Positions 9,107 through 17,904 of a stretch of DNA of 64,000 nucleotides are shown piece by piece (position 1 is the first letter of the stretch; each line of letters opens with the position of its first letter). This stretch comes from Cellulosimicrobium arenosum. Its GTDB lineage: Bacteria > Actinomycetota > Actinomycetes > Actinomycetales > Cellulomonadaceae. Both the position numbers and the translations under genes were made by a program. Below the pieces are notes generated by a model. The model saw nothing but the letters and a program-made list of their open reading frames with translations. It searched no databases and had not been told where the DNA came from. Location of the stretch: assembly GCF_014837295.1 (NCBI RefSeq), contig NZ_JACYHB010000015.1, positions 48,718-112,717 on the forward strand. The letters are read 5' to 3'.

Positions 9107-10012
9107 TCAAGACCCACCCTCGTCCGCCGCACCGGGCCTGCAGCGGTCCCGCCTCTCGGGAAGTCGCCGGAAGCCGGCGGACTCGTAGGTGGCGACTGCG
9201 CCGAGGTTGTCGCTCGGCGTGGCGACGATCACGCTCGACGAGCCCATCTGCCGCAGCGCCCCCGCCGCGGCGAGCGTGACGGCCCTGCCGTGGCCGCGAC
9301 CGCGGAAGTCCCGGTGCACGCCCAGGGGTTCGACCAGTCCGGGTCGCCCCGGACCTGCCGCCCAGACCGCCACCACGGCCACCGCGTCGCCGTCGCGGTC
9401 GTGCGCGAGCAGGCACCGGGCATCGGCGAAGGCCGGCCCGGCCGCCATCGTGCTCCACCGGTCGACCGTGGACGTCGACCCGTCGAACGAGCCCCGGAGC
9501 ACGCGAGCCCACTCGGGCGCCTGCTCGGCCGTGACCGTGTCGACCTGGATCCCCGGGTCCTGCACCGGCCCCTCCAGGTCGCGGCGCAGCAACGTCCACG
9601 GCTCACCCGAGGCCCAGCCGACCTCGCCCAACCGGTCGTCGACCAGTGCGCCGACGGGTGCTTCGACGCAGGCCTCCCCGTCGGCCAGCACGCCGCGCTC
9701 GGGACGAGCGGCGTCGTCGGCGAGCCGTCGCGCGAGCTCCTCGTCCTGCCGCCCGTCCGGCGAGATCGCCAGGCGAAGCAGCCCCGGACCGTCGAGGAGC
9801 CCGACGGCGAGGAGCTGCCCGCCACGGCGCCACGTCCGGACCGCAGCGGCAGTCGCCTCGGCTCCGAACCGCCAGAACCACCCGAGGTCTCCCGGGTGGA
9901 GCTGGAGCGGCGCGTCGTCGTCCTGCCACGTCCGCAGCGCGCCCACCACGTCGGTCAGTCCGTCGACTCCTGGGGTCTCCAGCACGATGGCCATGGCTCG
10001 ATCAGACACCAT
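9107..10012 (-). CDS. GNAT family N-acetyltransferase
   Basis: Probable acetyl-CoA dependent N-acetyltransferase of 301 aa; the substrate is unknown. The C-terminal GNAT domain (about 165-285) shows the acetyl-CoA binding R-G-R-G-H-G after P-L-G-V-H-R-D-F and the later N-L-G-A-V-A-T-Y-E-S-A-G-F block. The N-terminal 150 residues look like a degenerate second GNAT fold, as in two-domain acetyltransferases of the mycothiol synthase type, but this is inference. The start at 10012 has a weak GAGGG; ATG at 9994 is the alternative. It is divergent from the ybaK-type gene. Confidence 0.8.
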   Translation of the reverse strand: MVSDRAMAIVLETPGVDGLTDVVGALRTWQDDDAPLQLHPGDLGWFWRFGAEATAAAVRTWRRGGQLLAVGLLDGPGLLRLAISPDGRQDEELARRLADDAARPERGVLADGEACVEAPVGALVDDRLGEVGWASGEPWTLLRRDLEGPVQDPGIQVDTVTAEQAPEWARVLRGSFDGSTSTVDRWSTMAAGPAFADARCLLAHDRDGDAVAVVAVWAAGPGRPGLVEPLGVHRDFRGRGHGRAVTLAAAGALRQMGSSSVIVATPSDNLGAVATYESAGFRRLPERRDRCRPGAADEGGS

Positions 10013-10103
10013 CTCGCCCTCGGCACGCCTCCTGTTTTCCTCGCACGAGCGACGGGCGACCGCTGATCGCTCGAGCCCGCGACGGACCGCACCCGGTCTG
10101 GGG

Positions 10104-10109
10104 CAGAAT
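10104..10109 (+). promoter_or_regulatory. Leaderless-type -10 of ybaK
   Basis: CAGAAT ends six bases before the GTG start at 10116. No clear -35 was found. Confidence 0.45.
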
Positions 10110-10115
10110 CGGAGA

Positions 10116-10631
10116 GTGGCCAAGAAGTCGCGGTCGTCCGGCAGAACCGGTGCCCACGCCGGCACGCCCGCCGTCGCCCTGCTCGAGCGCGAGCGCGTCG
10201 CCCACACCCTGCACCCGTACGAGCACGACCCGTCGAGCGACCTGAGCTACGGCCTGGAGGCCGCGGCAGCGATCGGTGCGGCGCCGGAGCAGGTGCTCAA
10301 GACGCTGCTGGCGGTCGTCGACGGGGACGACCTCGTCGTCGGGATCGTGCCCGTCGACCGTCAGCTCGACCTCAAGGCGCTCGCGCGGGCAGTCGGCGGC
10401 AAACGGGCGACCATGGCCGAGCCGGCGGCGGCCGAGCGCGCGACGGGCTACGTCGTCGGCGGCATCTCCCCGCTCGGGCAGCGGCACGCCCACCGCACCG
10501 TGCTCGACGAGAGCGCGCTGACGTTCGCGGTCGTGTACGTCTCGGGCGGGCGGCGGGGCCTCGACGTCTGCCTGTCTCCGGCGGACCTGCTCCGTCTGAC
10601 GGCGGCGAGCCCGGCCCCGATCGCGAGGTAG
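10116..10631 (+). CDS. ybaK: Cys-tRNA(Pro) deacylase (YbaK/EbsC family)
   Basis: Trans-editing hydrolase that removes cysteine wrongly attached to tRNA(Pro) (171 aa, usual length about 155-170). The YbaK fold fills residues about 20-165. The conserved lysine in Q-V-L-K-T-L-L, the P-V-D-R-Q-L-D-L-K segment and the G-G-I-S-P-L-G-Q substrate-binding loop are all present. The GTG start at 10116 is preferred because a -10-like hexamer lies six bases upstream and no good ribosome binding site exists. The basic first 15 residues (VAKKSRSSGRTG) are not part of the domain. Confidence 0.9.
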   Translation: MAKKSRSSGRTGAHAGTPAVALLERERVAHTLHPYEHDPSSDLSYGLEAAAAIGAAPEQVLKTLLAVVDGDDLVVGIVPVDRQLDLKALARAVGGKRATMAEPAAAERATGYVVGGISPLGQRHAHRTVLDESALTFAVVYVSGGRRGLDVCLSPADLLRLTAASPAPIAR

Positions 10632-10674
10632 GGCTCCGGCGACCTCCACCGCCCGGCACGGGCTGACCGGGGTG

Positions 10675-11076
10675 CTACCTCGGCGGGTACGCCGTGTACG
10701 GGGCGGCGGTGGGGACGATGTCCTTGCCGAGCGGCAGGAGCGAGATCGGGATCATCTTGAGGTTCGCGATGCCCAGCGGGATGCCGATGATCGAGACGAA
10801 CAACGGGATCGAGGTGAGCACGTGCCCGATCGCGAGCCAGATCCCGGCCACGACCACCCAGATGACGTTGCCGATCGTGGACCATGCGCCGGACGTCGGC
10901 TTGTCCACGACCATGCGCCCGAACGGCCACAGCGCGTACCCGGCGATCCGGAACGAGGCGATGCCGAAGGGGATGGTCACGATGAGGATGCAGCAGATGA
11001 TTCCCGCCGCGACGTACCCGAGCGCGAGCCAGAAGCCGGCGAGCACGAGCCAGACGATGTTGAGCAGGGTCTTCAC
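10675..11076 (-). CDS. YccF domain inner membrane protein
   Basis: Integral membrane protein of 133 aa from the YccF (DUF307) family, function unknown. It contains two YccF repeats, each a hydrophobic hairpin followed by a conserved P-F-G or P-L-G: L-L-N-I-V-W-L-V-L-A-G-F-W at the start and I-G-N-V-I-W-V-V-V-A-G-I-W near residue 67. Four membrane segments are likely. The start codon is GTG at 11076; an upstream ATG is out of frame. It is convergent with ybaK. Confidence 0.88.
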   Translation of the reverse strand: MKTLLNIVWLVLAGFWLALGYVAAGIICCILIVTIPFGIASFRIAGYALWPFGRMVVDKPTSGAWSTIGNVIWVVVAGIWLAIGHVLTSIPLFVSIIGIPLGIANLKMIPISLLPLGKDIVPTAAPYTAYPPR

Positions 11077-11158
11077 CCCACCATGATCCCCCGAACCGGC
11101 CCCGTGCGGGATCCGGGAACTCCCTGACCCGCCCCCGGACGGGCACGGGCGCGCGACC

Positions 11159-11164
11159 TAGACT
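11159..11164 (+). promoter_or_regulatory. Leaderless -10 of the PLP-homeostasis gene
   Basis: TAGACT lies seven bases before the ATG at 11172, with CGGACG 17 bases further upstream as a weak -35. There is no ribosome binding site between, so the transcript probably begins at the ATG. Confidence 0.6.
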
Positions 11165-11171
11165 GGCCGGC

Positions 11172-11909
11172 ATGCCCAGCTCCTCCCCGGACCTCCTCAC
11201 GCTCGTCACCGAGAACGTCCGGGCGGTCCGGGCACGGATCGACGGTGCCGCGCGCGGCGCCGGGCGCGACCCGTCTGACGTGCGCCTGCTGGTCGCGACC
11301 AAGACGCAGCCGCCCGAGGCCGTCCGCGCCGTCGTCGCGGCCGGCGTCGAGCTCGTCGGGGAGAACCGCGTGCAGGAGCTCGTCGCGAAGGCGCCCGCGA
11401 TCGCGGACCTCGTCGCCGCGGGGGACGTCGCGGTGCACATGATCGGGAACCTGCAGCGCAACAAGGTCAACCAGGTCCTCGCGACGGCGTCCGCCGTCCA
11501 GAGCGTCGACTCCCTCGCGATCGCCGAGGCGCTCTCCTCGCGCTGCGTGCGCGACACGCTCACGATCGACGTGATGGTGCAGGTCAACGTCTCCGGTGAG
11601 GCGTCCAAGTCCGGCGTCGAGCCCGACGACGCGCCCGGCCTCGCGCGCGAGGTCGCCGCCCTGCCGGGGGTGAGGCTCACCGGGTTCATGACGATCGGGG
11701 CGCGCTCGCGCGACGACGACGAGGTCCGTGCCGGGTTCGCGCGCCTGCGCGAGGTGCGGGACGTCGTCGTGCGCGCCGGGGACCCACGGACCCGGGACGC
11801 CCGGGAGCTGTCGATGGGCATGAGCGGTGATCTCGAGCTCGCCGTCGCCGAGGGTGCGACGATCGTCCGGGTGGGAACAGCGGTCCTGGGCTCGCGCCCT
11901 GCCCCCTGA
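11172..11909 (+). CDS. YggS-family pyridoxal phosphate homeostasis protein
   Basis: PLP-binding protein of 245 aa that buffers pyridoxal phosphate and influences amino and keto acid balance (PLPBP/YggS family; no catalytic activity is known). The single-domain alanine-racemase-like TIM barrel shows L-V-A-T-K-T-Q-P with the PLP lysine at 44, G-E-N-R-V-Q-E-L, H-M-I-G-N-L-Q-R-N-K and, near the end, L-S-M-G-M-S-G-D and G-T-A-V-L-G-S-R, which cradles the phosphate. In many Actinobacteria this gene sits in the cell-division region; here it stands alone with a leaderless promoter. Confidence 0.92.
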   Translation: MPSSSPDLLTLVTENVRAVRARIDGAARGAGRDPSDVRLLVATKTQPPEAVRAVVAAGVELVGENRVQELVAKAPAIADLVAAGDVAVHMIGNLQRNKVNQVLATASAVQSVDSLAIAEALSSRCVRDTLTIDVMVQVNVSGEASKSGVEPDDAPGLAREVAALPGVRLTGFMTIGARSRDDDEVRAGFARLREVRDVVVRAGDPRTRDARELSMGMSGDLELAVAEGATIVRVGTAVLGSRPAP

Positions 11910-11943
11910 CCGGTCACGAGGTGCGGCCCCCGGTGGCGGGCGA

Positions 11944-11949
11944 CATACT
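11944..11949 (+). promoter_or_regulatory. Possible -10 of the GH15/dehydrogenase operon
   Basis: CATACT lies 42 bases before the ATG at 11991, and a GGAGG ribosome binding site lies between. No -35 is clear. Confidence 0.3.
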
Positions 11950-11990
11950 CGGGGCGTCGAGCACCCCCGAGGTCGTGGAGGACCGCGCGC

Positions 11991-13853
11991 ATGGCAGGAC
12001 GCATCGAGGACTACGGCATGATCGGCGACCTGGAGACTGCGGCACTCGTCGGGCGGGACGGTTCCGTCGACTGGCTCTGCCTGCCCCGCTTCGACTCCCC
12101 CGCGTGCTTCGCCGCCCTGCTCGGAGGTCCCGAGCACGGACGGTGGAGGCTTGCGCCGGCGGCGGGCGGACCCTGCACGTCACGGCGCTACGTCGGCGAC
12201 ACCCTCGTCCTCGAGTCGACCTGGTCGACCCCCGAGGGCGACCTCACGATCACCGACCTCATGCCCCCGCGCGACCGCGCACCCGACCTCGTCCGGATCG
12301 TCGAGGCGCGCGGCGGGCGGGTCCCCGTCGAGATGGACCTGCGGGTCCGGTTCGACTACGGGGCGATCGTCCCGGCCGTCTCCACCGGCCCGAAGGTCAC
12401 CGCGGTGGCGGGACCCGACGCGGTGACGCTGTACACGCCGGTCCCCACGACGCACGAGGACGGCTCGATCCGAGCACGCTTCGACGCCGTCCCCGGGGCC
12501 CCGGTCCCTTTCGTGCTCCAGTACCACCGGTCCCACGTGCACCCACCGGTACCCGGGGACGCCGCACCGTCGCTGGACCGGACGGTCGACTTCTGGAGGG
12601 GCTGGAGCGCACGCTCGACCTACAGCGGCCCGTGGCAGGACGCGGTCACCCGCTCGCTCGTGACCTTGAAAGGGCTCACCTACCAGCCCACGGGCGGCCT
12701 CGTGGCCGCTGCGACCACGTCGCTCCCGGAGCAGATCGGCGGTCCTCGCAACTGGGACTACCGGTACACGTGGCTGCGCGACGCGACCTTCACCCTCCAG
12801 GCCATGGTCGCGACCGGGTACCTGCGCGAGGCGCGCGAGTGGCGCGAGTGGCTGATCCGCGCGGTCGCGGGCGACCCGGCCGACCTGCAGATCATGTACT
12901 CGATCGACGGGTGGCGTCGCCTCCCCGAGCAGACCCTCGACTGGTTGCCGGGATACGAGGGTTCCGCACCCGTGCGGATCGGCAACGGCGCCCACGACCA
13001 GCACCAGCTCGACGTGTGGGGCGAGGTGCTCGACTCGCTGCACCTCGGGCGGACCGCGGGCATCGCCGCGACCGACGACGGCTGGCAGCTCCAGAAGAAC
13101 CTGCTCGACTACCTCGAGGGTCACTGGTCCGAGCCCGACAACGGGCTGTGGGAGATCCGCGGGGAACCGCGCGCGTTCGTGCACTCGCGCGTCCTGGCGT
13201 GGGCAGGTGTCGACCGTGCGGTGCGCGCCGTGACCGACTGCGGGCTGGACGGACCGCTGGACCGCTGGCGTGCCCTGCGCGAGACGATCCGGGACGACGT
13301 GCTCACCCACGGCTTCGACGCGCGGCGGGGCACGTTCACCCAGTTCTACGGGTCGCGCGGCGTGGACGCCGCTCTGCTGCTCATCCCCCGCGTCGGGTTC
13401 CTGCCCTGGGACGACCCGCGCGTCGTGGGGACGGTGGACACCGTGCAGCGCGAGCTCAGCGTGGACGGGCTGCTCCTGCGCTACCGGACGGACGCCGACG
13501 GCCGGGTCGACGGCTTGCCCGGCGACGAGGGTGCCTTCCTGATCTGCACGTTCTGGCTCGTCGAGGCCCTCGCGGGCGTCGGGCGTCGGGACGAGGCGAC
13601 GCGCCTGTTCGAGCGTCTGCTGTCCCTGCGCAACGACCTCGGCCTGCTCGCCGAGGAGTACGACCACCGCACCGGCCGCCAGCTCGGCAACGTCCCGCAG
13701 GCGTTCAGTCACGTGGGGCTCGTCAACTCCGCCCTCACGCTGCAGTCCTCGAGCCCGCCGGGCACCGGCGGGACGACGACGCGTGAGGACGGAGACGCGC
13801 TGCGCGACCCGGCCGGCGGCGACCCGAGGCTCGACGAGGAGGACCGACGATGA
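11991..13853 (+). CDS. GH15 family glucoamylase/trehalase-like glycoside hydrolase
   Basis: Cytoplasmic (no signal peptide) glycosidase of family GH15, 620 aa. The opening I-E-D-Y-G-M-I-G-D is the N-terminal beta-domain signature of actinobacterial GH15 enzymes. The (alpha/alpha)6 domain has W-D-Y-R-Y-T-W-L-R-D-A near 254, the general acid region E-P-D-N-G-L-W-E (381-388) and the second carboxylate in A-E-E-Y-D (555-556). Members of this group include mycobacterial trehalases as well as glucoamylases and dextran glucosidases, so the substrate (trehalose or maltooligosaccharide) is open. GGAGG is nine bases upstream of the ATG. Its stop overlaps the start of a sugar dehydrogenase gene by four bases, suggesting that released glucose may be handed to an oxidation step. 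Confidence 0.9.
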   Translation: MAGRIEDYGMIGDLETAALVGRDGSVDWLCLPRFDSPACFAALLGGPEHGRWRLAPAAGGPCTSRRYVGDTLVLESTWSTPEGDLTITDLMPPRDRAPDLVRIVEARGGRVPVEMDLRVRFDYGAIVPAVSTGPKVTAVAGPDAVTLYTPVPTTHEDGSIRARFDAVPGAPVPFVLQYHRSHVHPPVPGDAAPSLDRTVDFWRGWSARSTYSGPWQDAVTRSLVTLKGLTYQPTGGLVAAATTSLPEQIGGPRNWDYRYTWLRDATFTLQAMVATGYLREAREWREWLIRAVAGDPADLQIMYSIDGWRRLPEQTLDWLPGYEGSAPVRIGNGAHDQHQLDVWGEVLDSLHLGRTAGIAATDDGWQLQKNLLDYLEGHWSEPDNGLWEIRGEPRAFVHSRVLAWAGVDRAVRAVTDCGLDGPLDRWRALRETIRDDVLTHGFDARRGTFTQFYGSRGVDAALLLIPRVGFLPWDDPRVVGTVDTVQRELSVDGLLLRYRTDADGRVDGLPGDEGAFLICTFWLVEALAGVGRRDEATRLFERLLSLRNDLGLLAEEYDHRTGRQLGNVPQAFSHVGLVNSALTLQSSSPPGTGGTTTREDGDALRDPAGGDPRLDEEDRR

Positions 13854-14911
13854 GAGCACTCACCCTGGTGCCCGGTGACGCCCGCCCCCTGGACGTCCGC
13901 GACGTGCCCGATCCGGAGCCCGGCCCCGGCGACCTGCTGGTCGAAGGGCTCGCCGTCGGGATCTGCGGCACGGACCGCGAGATCGCCGCAGGTGAGCACG
14001 GCAGCGCACCGGACGGCGACGAGCGGCTGATCCTGGGTCACGAGTCCCTCGGACGGGTGCGCTCCGCGCCGGACGGCAGCGACTTCGCGACGGGCGACCT
14101 CGTGGTGGGCGTCGTCCGGCGGCCCGACCCCGTGCCGTGCGGCGCGTGCGCGCGCGGACACTTCGACATGTGCCGCAACGGCCTGTACACCGAACGCGGC
14201 ATCGCCGGCCGCCACGGGTACGCGAGCGAGCTGTGGACGGTCGAGGCCGACTACGCCGTGCACGTGCCGGACGGCGTCGGGCGGCTCGGCGTCCTCATGG
14301 AGCCCACGAGCGTCGTCGTCAAGGCGTGGGAGCAGATCTTCGCCGTCGGTGCCCGGTCGTGGTTCGACCCGGAGCGCGTGCTGGTGACGGGCGCAGGACC
14401 GATCGGGCTGCTCGCGGCCCTCGTCGGCGTGCAGCGGGGCCTCGACGTGCACGTCCTCGACCGTGTCGAGGACGGGCCCAAGCCCGACCTCGTGAGGCGC
14501 CTGGGTGCGACCTACCACTCCGGGCCGGCGAAGGACGTGATGGTCGATCTCGACCCGGAGATCATCGTCGAGGCGACCGGCTCGCGCGACGTCGTCCTCG
14601 ACGCGATGTCACGGACCTCGCACTACGGCATCACGTGCCTCACGGGCGTCTCGGGGGCGGGACGCCGTCTGCGGGTCGACACGGGTGCTCTCAACCGCGA
14701 CATCGTGCTCGAGAACGACGTGGTCGTCGGGTCGGTCAACGCGAACGTCGACCACTACACGGGCGCCGCGCGCGTGCTCGCCGCTGCCGACCCCGAGTGG
14801 CTCGCCGGTCTCGTGACGCGGCACGTCCACCTCGACGACGCGCACGACGCCCTCGTGTCCCGGCCAGGCGACATCAAGGTCGTGCTGGACCTCGCCCCCG
14901 GGTCGACGTAG
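13850..14911 (+). CDS. Glucose 1-dehydrogenase-like zinc alcohol dehydrogenase
   Basis: Medium-chain NAD(P)-dependent dehydrogenase, 353 aa. It resembles archaeal/actinobacterial glucose 1-dehydrogenase: N-terminal GroES domain with I-C-G-T-D-R-E and L-G-H-E-S-L-G, a P-C-G-A-C-x7-C segment in the structural zinc region, and a Rossmann G-A-G-P-I-G-L-L-A motif near 185. The long C-terminal half with N-A-N-V-D-H-Y belongs to the glucose dehydrogenase C-terminal family. Expected reaction: D-glucose (or another aldose) to the lactone. It starts within the GH15 stop codon (ATGA), so the two are translationally coupled. A dehydrogenase for another polyol or sugar is possible. Confidence 0.88.
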   Translation: MRALTLVPGDARPLDVRDVPDPEPGPGDLLVEGLAVGICGTDREIAAGEHGSAPDGDERLILGHESLGRVRSAPDGSDFATGDLVVGVVRRPDPVPCGACARGHFDMCRNGLYTERGIAGRHGYASELWTVEADYAVHVPDGVGRLGVLMEPTSVVVKAWEQIFAVGARSWFDPERVLVTGAGPIGLLAALVGVQRGLDVHVLDRVEDGPKPDLVRRLGATYHSGPAKDVMVDLDPEIIVEATGSRDVVLDAMSRTSHYGITCLTGVSGAGRRLRVDTGALNRDIVLENDVVVGSVNANVDHYTGAARVLAAADPEWLAGLVTRHVHLDDAHDALVSRPGDIKVVLDLAPGST

Positions 14912-14962
14912 GACCAGCACCGGCGCCTGCCGACCCGGCGAGGAGCGCGCCGCGGCGTGCGG

Positions 14963-16012
14963 TCAGGGCACGCGGGCGGTCCACCCGGGCGTGGAGAACT
15001 TCGTGCGCGCGAGGTCCTCCGCCCGCTCCCGCTCGAACGGGGTGACCGCTCCGTCGACGGTGCGGTAGCGCGCCCGGAAGTGCGCGACGAACGCGTCGAT
15101 CACGTCCGCACGGGCCATGCCGGTCTGCGAACGCACCGGGTCGACGCGCTTGTTCGCGCTCGTCGTGCCCTTGTCCGAGAGCTTCTCGCGCCCGATCCGC
15201 AGGACCTCGGTCATCTTGTCCGCGTCGATGTCGTAGGCCATGGTCACGTGGTGCAGCACGGCTCCCCCGCGCAGCCGCTTCTGCGCGGCCCCGGCGATCT
15301 TCCCGGCGGGCGACGCGATGTCGTTGAGCGGCTTGTACGTCGCCTCGACACCGACGTCCGCCAGGGCGCCGAGCACCCAGTCGTCGAGGAACGCGTAGGA
15401 GCGCTCGAAGCTGAGCCCCTCGACGAGCGAGCCCGGGACGTACAGCGAGTACGTGATCGTGTTGCCCGGCTCGACGAACATCGCGCCACCGCCCGAGATG
15501 CGGCGCACGACCGTCACCCCGTGCCGCTCGGCGCCCTCCGCGTCGACCTCGTTGCGCAGCGACTGGAACGAGCCGATGATCACCGCGGGCGACGCCCACT
15601 CCCAGATCCGCAGCGTGGGACCTCGGCGGCCGGCGGCGAGCTCCTCGACCAGCACCTGGTCCAGCGCGAGGTGCATCGCGGGCGACTCGGGGCCCTCGTG
15701 GATCACCTCGAACTCGTGGTCGCCCCACCCCGTCGCGTGGCCCAGCGCGCGCCGGACCGCGACGGCGACCGCGTCGGGCGAGAAGCCGACCATCGACACG
15801 TCGTCGCCGAGGGCGCCCTGGACCGCGTTCGCGAGCTGGGCGACCGTCGCGCTCTCCGGCATCCCGGTCAACGCCCCGTCGATGTCCTCGAGCGCCTCGT
15901 CGGGTTCGAGGAAGAAGTCACCGCTCACGGAGACGTGGACGAGCCGCCCCGCCTCCACCTCGACGTCGACCGCCACGAGCTTGCCACCGGGGACCTTGTA
16001 CTCTCCGCGCAC
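14963..16012 (-). CDS. lplA: Lipoate-protein ligase A with N-terminal accessory domain
   Basis: Attaches lipoate (or octanoate) to E2 and GcvH proteins through lipoyl-AMP, 349 aa. The usual C-terminal accessory domain of LplA is here at the N-terminus: G-E-Y-K-V-P-G-G-K-L and V-S-G-D-F-F-L-E-P in residues 3-35, continuing to about 88. The catalytic BPL/LplA/LipB domain follows, with R-R-I-S-G-G-G-A (lipoate loop) and the lysine in P-A-G-K-I-A-G-A-A-Q. In Thermoplasma these are two separate proteins (LplA and LplB), so this is the same pair fused in reverse order. The GTG start at 16012 is leaderless-type, with TAGGCT six bases upstream. Scavenging versus endogenous lipoate use cannot be told. 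Confidence 0.88.
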   Translation of the reverse strand: MRGEYKVPGGKLVAVDVEVEAGRLVHVSVSGDFFLEPDEALEDIDGALTGMPESATVAQLANAVQGALGDDVSMVGFSPDAVAVAVRRALGHATGWGDHEFEVIHEGPESPAMHLALDQVLVEELAAGRRGPTLRIWEWASPAVIIGSFQSLRNEVDAEGAERHGVTVVRRISGGGAMFVEPGNTITYSLYVPGSLVEGLSFERSYAFLDDWVLGALADVGVEATYKPLNDIASPAGKIAGAAQKRLRGGAVLHHVTMAYDIDADKMTEVLRIGREKLSDKGTTSANKRVDPVRSQTGMARADVIDAFVAHFRARYRTVDGAVTPFERERAEDLARTKFSTPGWTARVP

Positions 16013-16018
16013 CGCACC

Positions 16019-16024
16019 AGCCTA
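16019..16024 (-). promoter_or_regulatory. Leaderless -10 of lplA
   Basis: On the minus strand TAGGCT is followed by six bases and the GTG start; no ribosome binding site lies between. Confidence 0.55.
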
Positions 16025-16060
16025 TGCCCGACGGCGGGACCGAGCGTCCAGCCGGGCGGG

Positions 16061-17710
16061 TCAGCGCGGGTCGACCCCCGCGTGGACGAGCCCGAAGATC
16101 GCCGAGTCGGTCAGCGCCTCCCAGGCAGCCTCGATGAGGTTCGGCCCGACGCCGACGGTGGACCACGAGGTGACCCCGTCGGTGGTCTCGATGAGCACCC
16201 GCGTGATCGCACCGGTGCCCTGTTCGGTGTCGAGGATGCGGACCTTGAAGTCGATCAGCTCGAACGCCTCGATCTCGGGGTAGACCCGTGTGAGCGCGAG
16301 ACGCAGCGCGTGGTCCAGCGCGTTGACCGGGCCGTTCCCCTCACCCGTCGTCACGATGCGCTCGCCGCCCGCGCGCAGCTTGACGGTCGCCTCCGCCTCG
16401 GCCTCCGTCCCCCGCCCCCCCGCGCGCGCCACGATGGTCCGCCAGCTCTCGACGCGGAAGTAGCCGGGCCGCTCGCCCGTGATCTCCTCGCGCAGCAGGA
16501 GCTCGAACGACGCGTCCGCCGCCTCGTACGTGTAGCCGTTCGCCTCGTCGTCCTTGACCCGGCTCGTCACGCGCGTGAGCAGCTCGCTCTGTCCCGACAG
16601 GTCGAACCCGAGCTCACGCCCCTTGAGCTCGATGGACGCGCGGCCCGCCATGTCGGAGACGAGCATGCGGATGTCGTTGCCGACCGCCGTCGGGTCGATG
16701 TGCTGGTACAGGTCGGGATCGACCTTGATCGCGCTCGCGTGGAGTCCGGCCTTGTGCGCGAACGCGCTCGACCCGACGTACGGCTGGCGCGCGTAGGGAG
16801 AGATGTTCGCGATCTCGCTGACGGCGTGGGCGATGCGCGTCGTCTCCTCCAGCCCTGCACCGGCGAGGGTGCGCAGCCCGTGCTTGAGCTCGAGGTTGGC
16901 GACCACGGTGAGCAGGTCCACGTTCCCGGTGCGCTCCCCGTAGCCGTTGACGGTGCCCTGGACGTGTGCGGCACCGGCGTCGACCGCGGCGAGCGTGTTC
17001 GCGACGGCGCAGCCCGAGTCGTTGTGCGCGTGCATCCCGAGCAGCGGATCACCGGGGCGGGCGTCGCGACCGTGCGGAACGGCGAGGTCGTCGCGCAGCT
17101 CCGCGACGATCTGCTCGACCCAGCCGGGGAGCATCCCGCCGTTCGTGTCGCAGAGCGCGACGACCTCCGCACCGGCCTCGAACGCCGCGCGGACCGCTGC
17201 GCGCGAGAACTCCGGGTCGTACCGGTAGCCGTCGAAGAAGTGCTCCGCGTCCACGACGACACGCCTGCCCTCGCCCGCGAGGAACGTCACGGTGTCCGTG
17301 ATCATCGCGAGTCCCTCCTCGGGCGTGGTGCGCAGCGCCCGCTCGACGTGTCGGACGTCGGACTTGGCGACGAGCGTCACGACCGGCGCCTCGGAGTCGA
17401 GCAGTGCCCGGACCTGCGGGTCGTCCCAGGCGCGCACGCCGGCCTTGCGGGTCGCTCCGAACGCGGCGAGGACCGCGTGGCGCAGGTCGAGCTCCTTGGC
17501 CGCGCGACGGAAGAACTCCGTGTCCTTCGGGACCGCACCCGGCCAGCCGCCTTCGATGTACCCGACACCCAGCTCGTCGAGGAGCGGTGCGATCGCGAGC
17601 TTGTCGGCCACGGAGAGGTTGATGCCCTCCTGCTGCGCGCCGTCGCGCAGGGTGGTGTCGTACACGTGGAAGACCGGCGGGCTCGTCACCGGGTTCGTCG
17701 CGGAGGTCAT
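16061..17710 (-). CDS. cimA: Citramalate synthase
   Basis: Condenses pyruvate with acetyl-CoA to (R)-citramalate, the first step of the threonine-independent route to 2-ketobutyrate and isoleucine. Protein of 549 aa from the start at 17710 (ATG at 17719 also possible). The HMGL-like barrel (about 15-290) has Y-D-T-T-L-R-D-G-A-Q-Q-E-G, G-Y-I-E-G-G-W-P-G, H-A-H-N-D-S-G-C-A and G-T-V-N-G-Y-G-E-R-T-G-N. The C-terminal LeuA-type dimer/regulatory domain ends at the stop and normally gives isoleucine feedback. R-D-G-A-Q-Q and overall length separate it from LeuA. It is preceded by an Ile-codon leader and terminator at 17846-17939, so it is probably also controlled by attenuation. Confidence 0.9.
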   Translation of the reverse strand: MTSATNPVTSPPVFHVYDTTLRDGAQQEGINLSVADKLAIAPLLDELGVGYIEGGWPGAVPKDTEFFRRAAKELDLRHAVLAAFGATRKAGVRAWDDPQVRALLDSEAPVVTLVAKSDVRHVERALRTTPEEGLAMITDTVTFLAGEGRRVVVDAEHFFDGYRYDPEFSRAAVRAAFEAGAEVVALCDTNGGMLPGWVEQIVAELRDDLAVPHGRDARPGDPLLGMHAHNDSGCAVANTLAAVDAGAAHVQGTVNGYGERTGNVDLLTVVANLELKHGLRTLAGAGLEETTRIAHAVSEIANISPYARQPYVGSSAFAHKAGLHASAIKVDPDLYQHIDPTAVGNDIRMLVSDMAGRASIELKGRELGFDLSGQSELLTRVTSRVKDDEANGYTYEAADASFELLLREEITGERPGYFRVESWRTIVARAGGRGTEAEAEATVKLRAGGERIVTTGEGNGPVNALDHALRLALTRVYPEIEAFELIDFKVRILDTEQGTGAITRVLIETTDGVTSWSTVGVGPNLIEAAWEALTDSAIFGLVHAGVDPR

Positions 17711-17845
17711 GTCCCTCATCCTGCCGTTCGCTGTCTCAGAGGTCGGTCGTGCGATCATCCCTCACCCCAGGATGCCGGGTCGGTTGCCCTCGTGAGGCGC
17801 AGGACCCGGCGTCCGTGCCGCCCGGCCGGGGTGGTGCCAGGCAAC

Positions 17846-17904
17846 AAAAAAACCCCCCGAAGGTGCGGGAGGTTGGCGCGTCCGGTGAGATGGTCCGGAC
17901 GCGC
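17846..17904 (-). terminator. Attenuator of cimA: competing hairpin and T-tract terminator
   Basis: Read on the minus strand, a perfect 10-bp stem (GCGCGTCCGG, 17904-17876) is followed by CCTCCCG-N6-CGGGGGG (17872-17853, one G-U pair) and seven T residues (17852-17846), a standard Rho-independent terminator. The 5' arm of the first stem begins at the stop codon of the leader peptide. A ribosome stalled on the Ile codons would cover that arm and free CCGGA, which can pair with TTCGG in the terminator. Confidence 0.8.
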
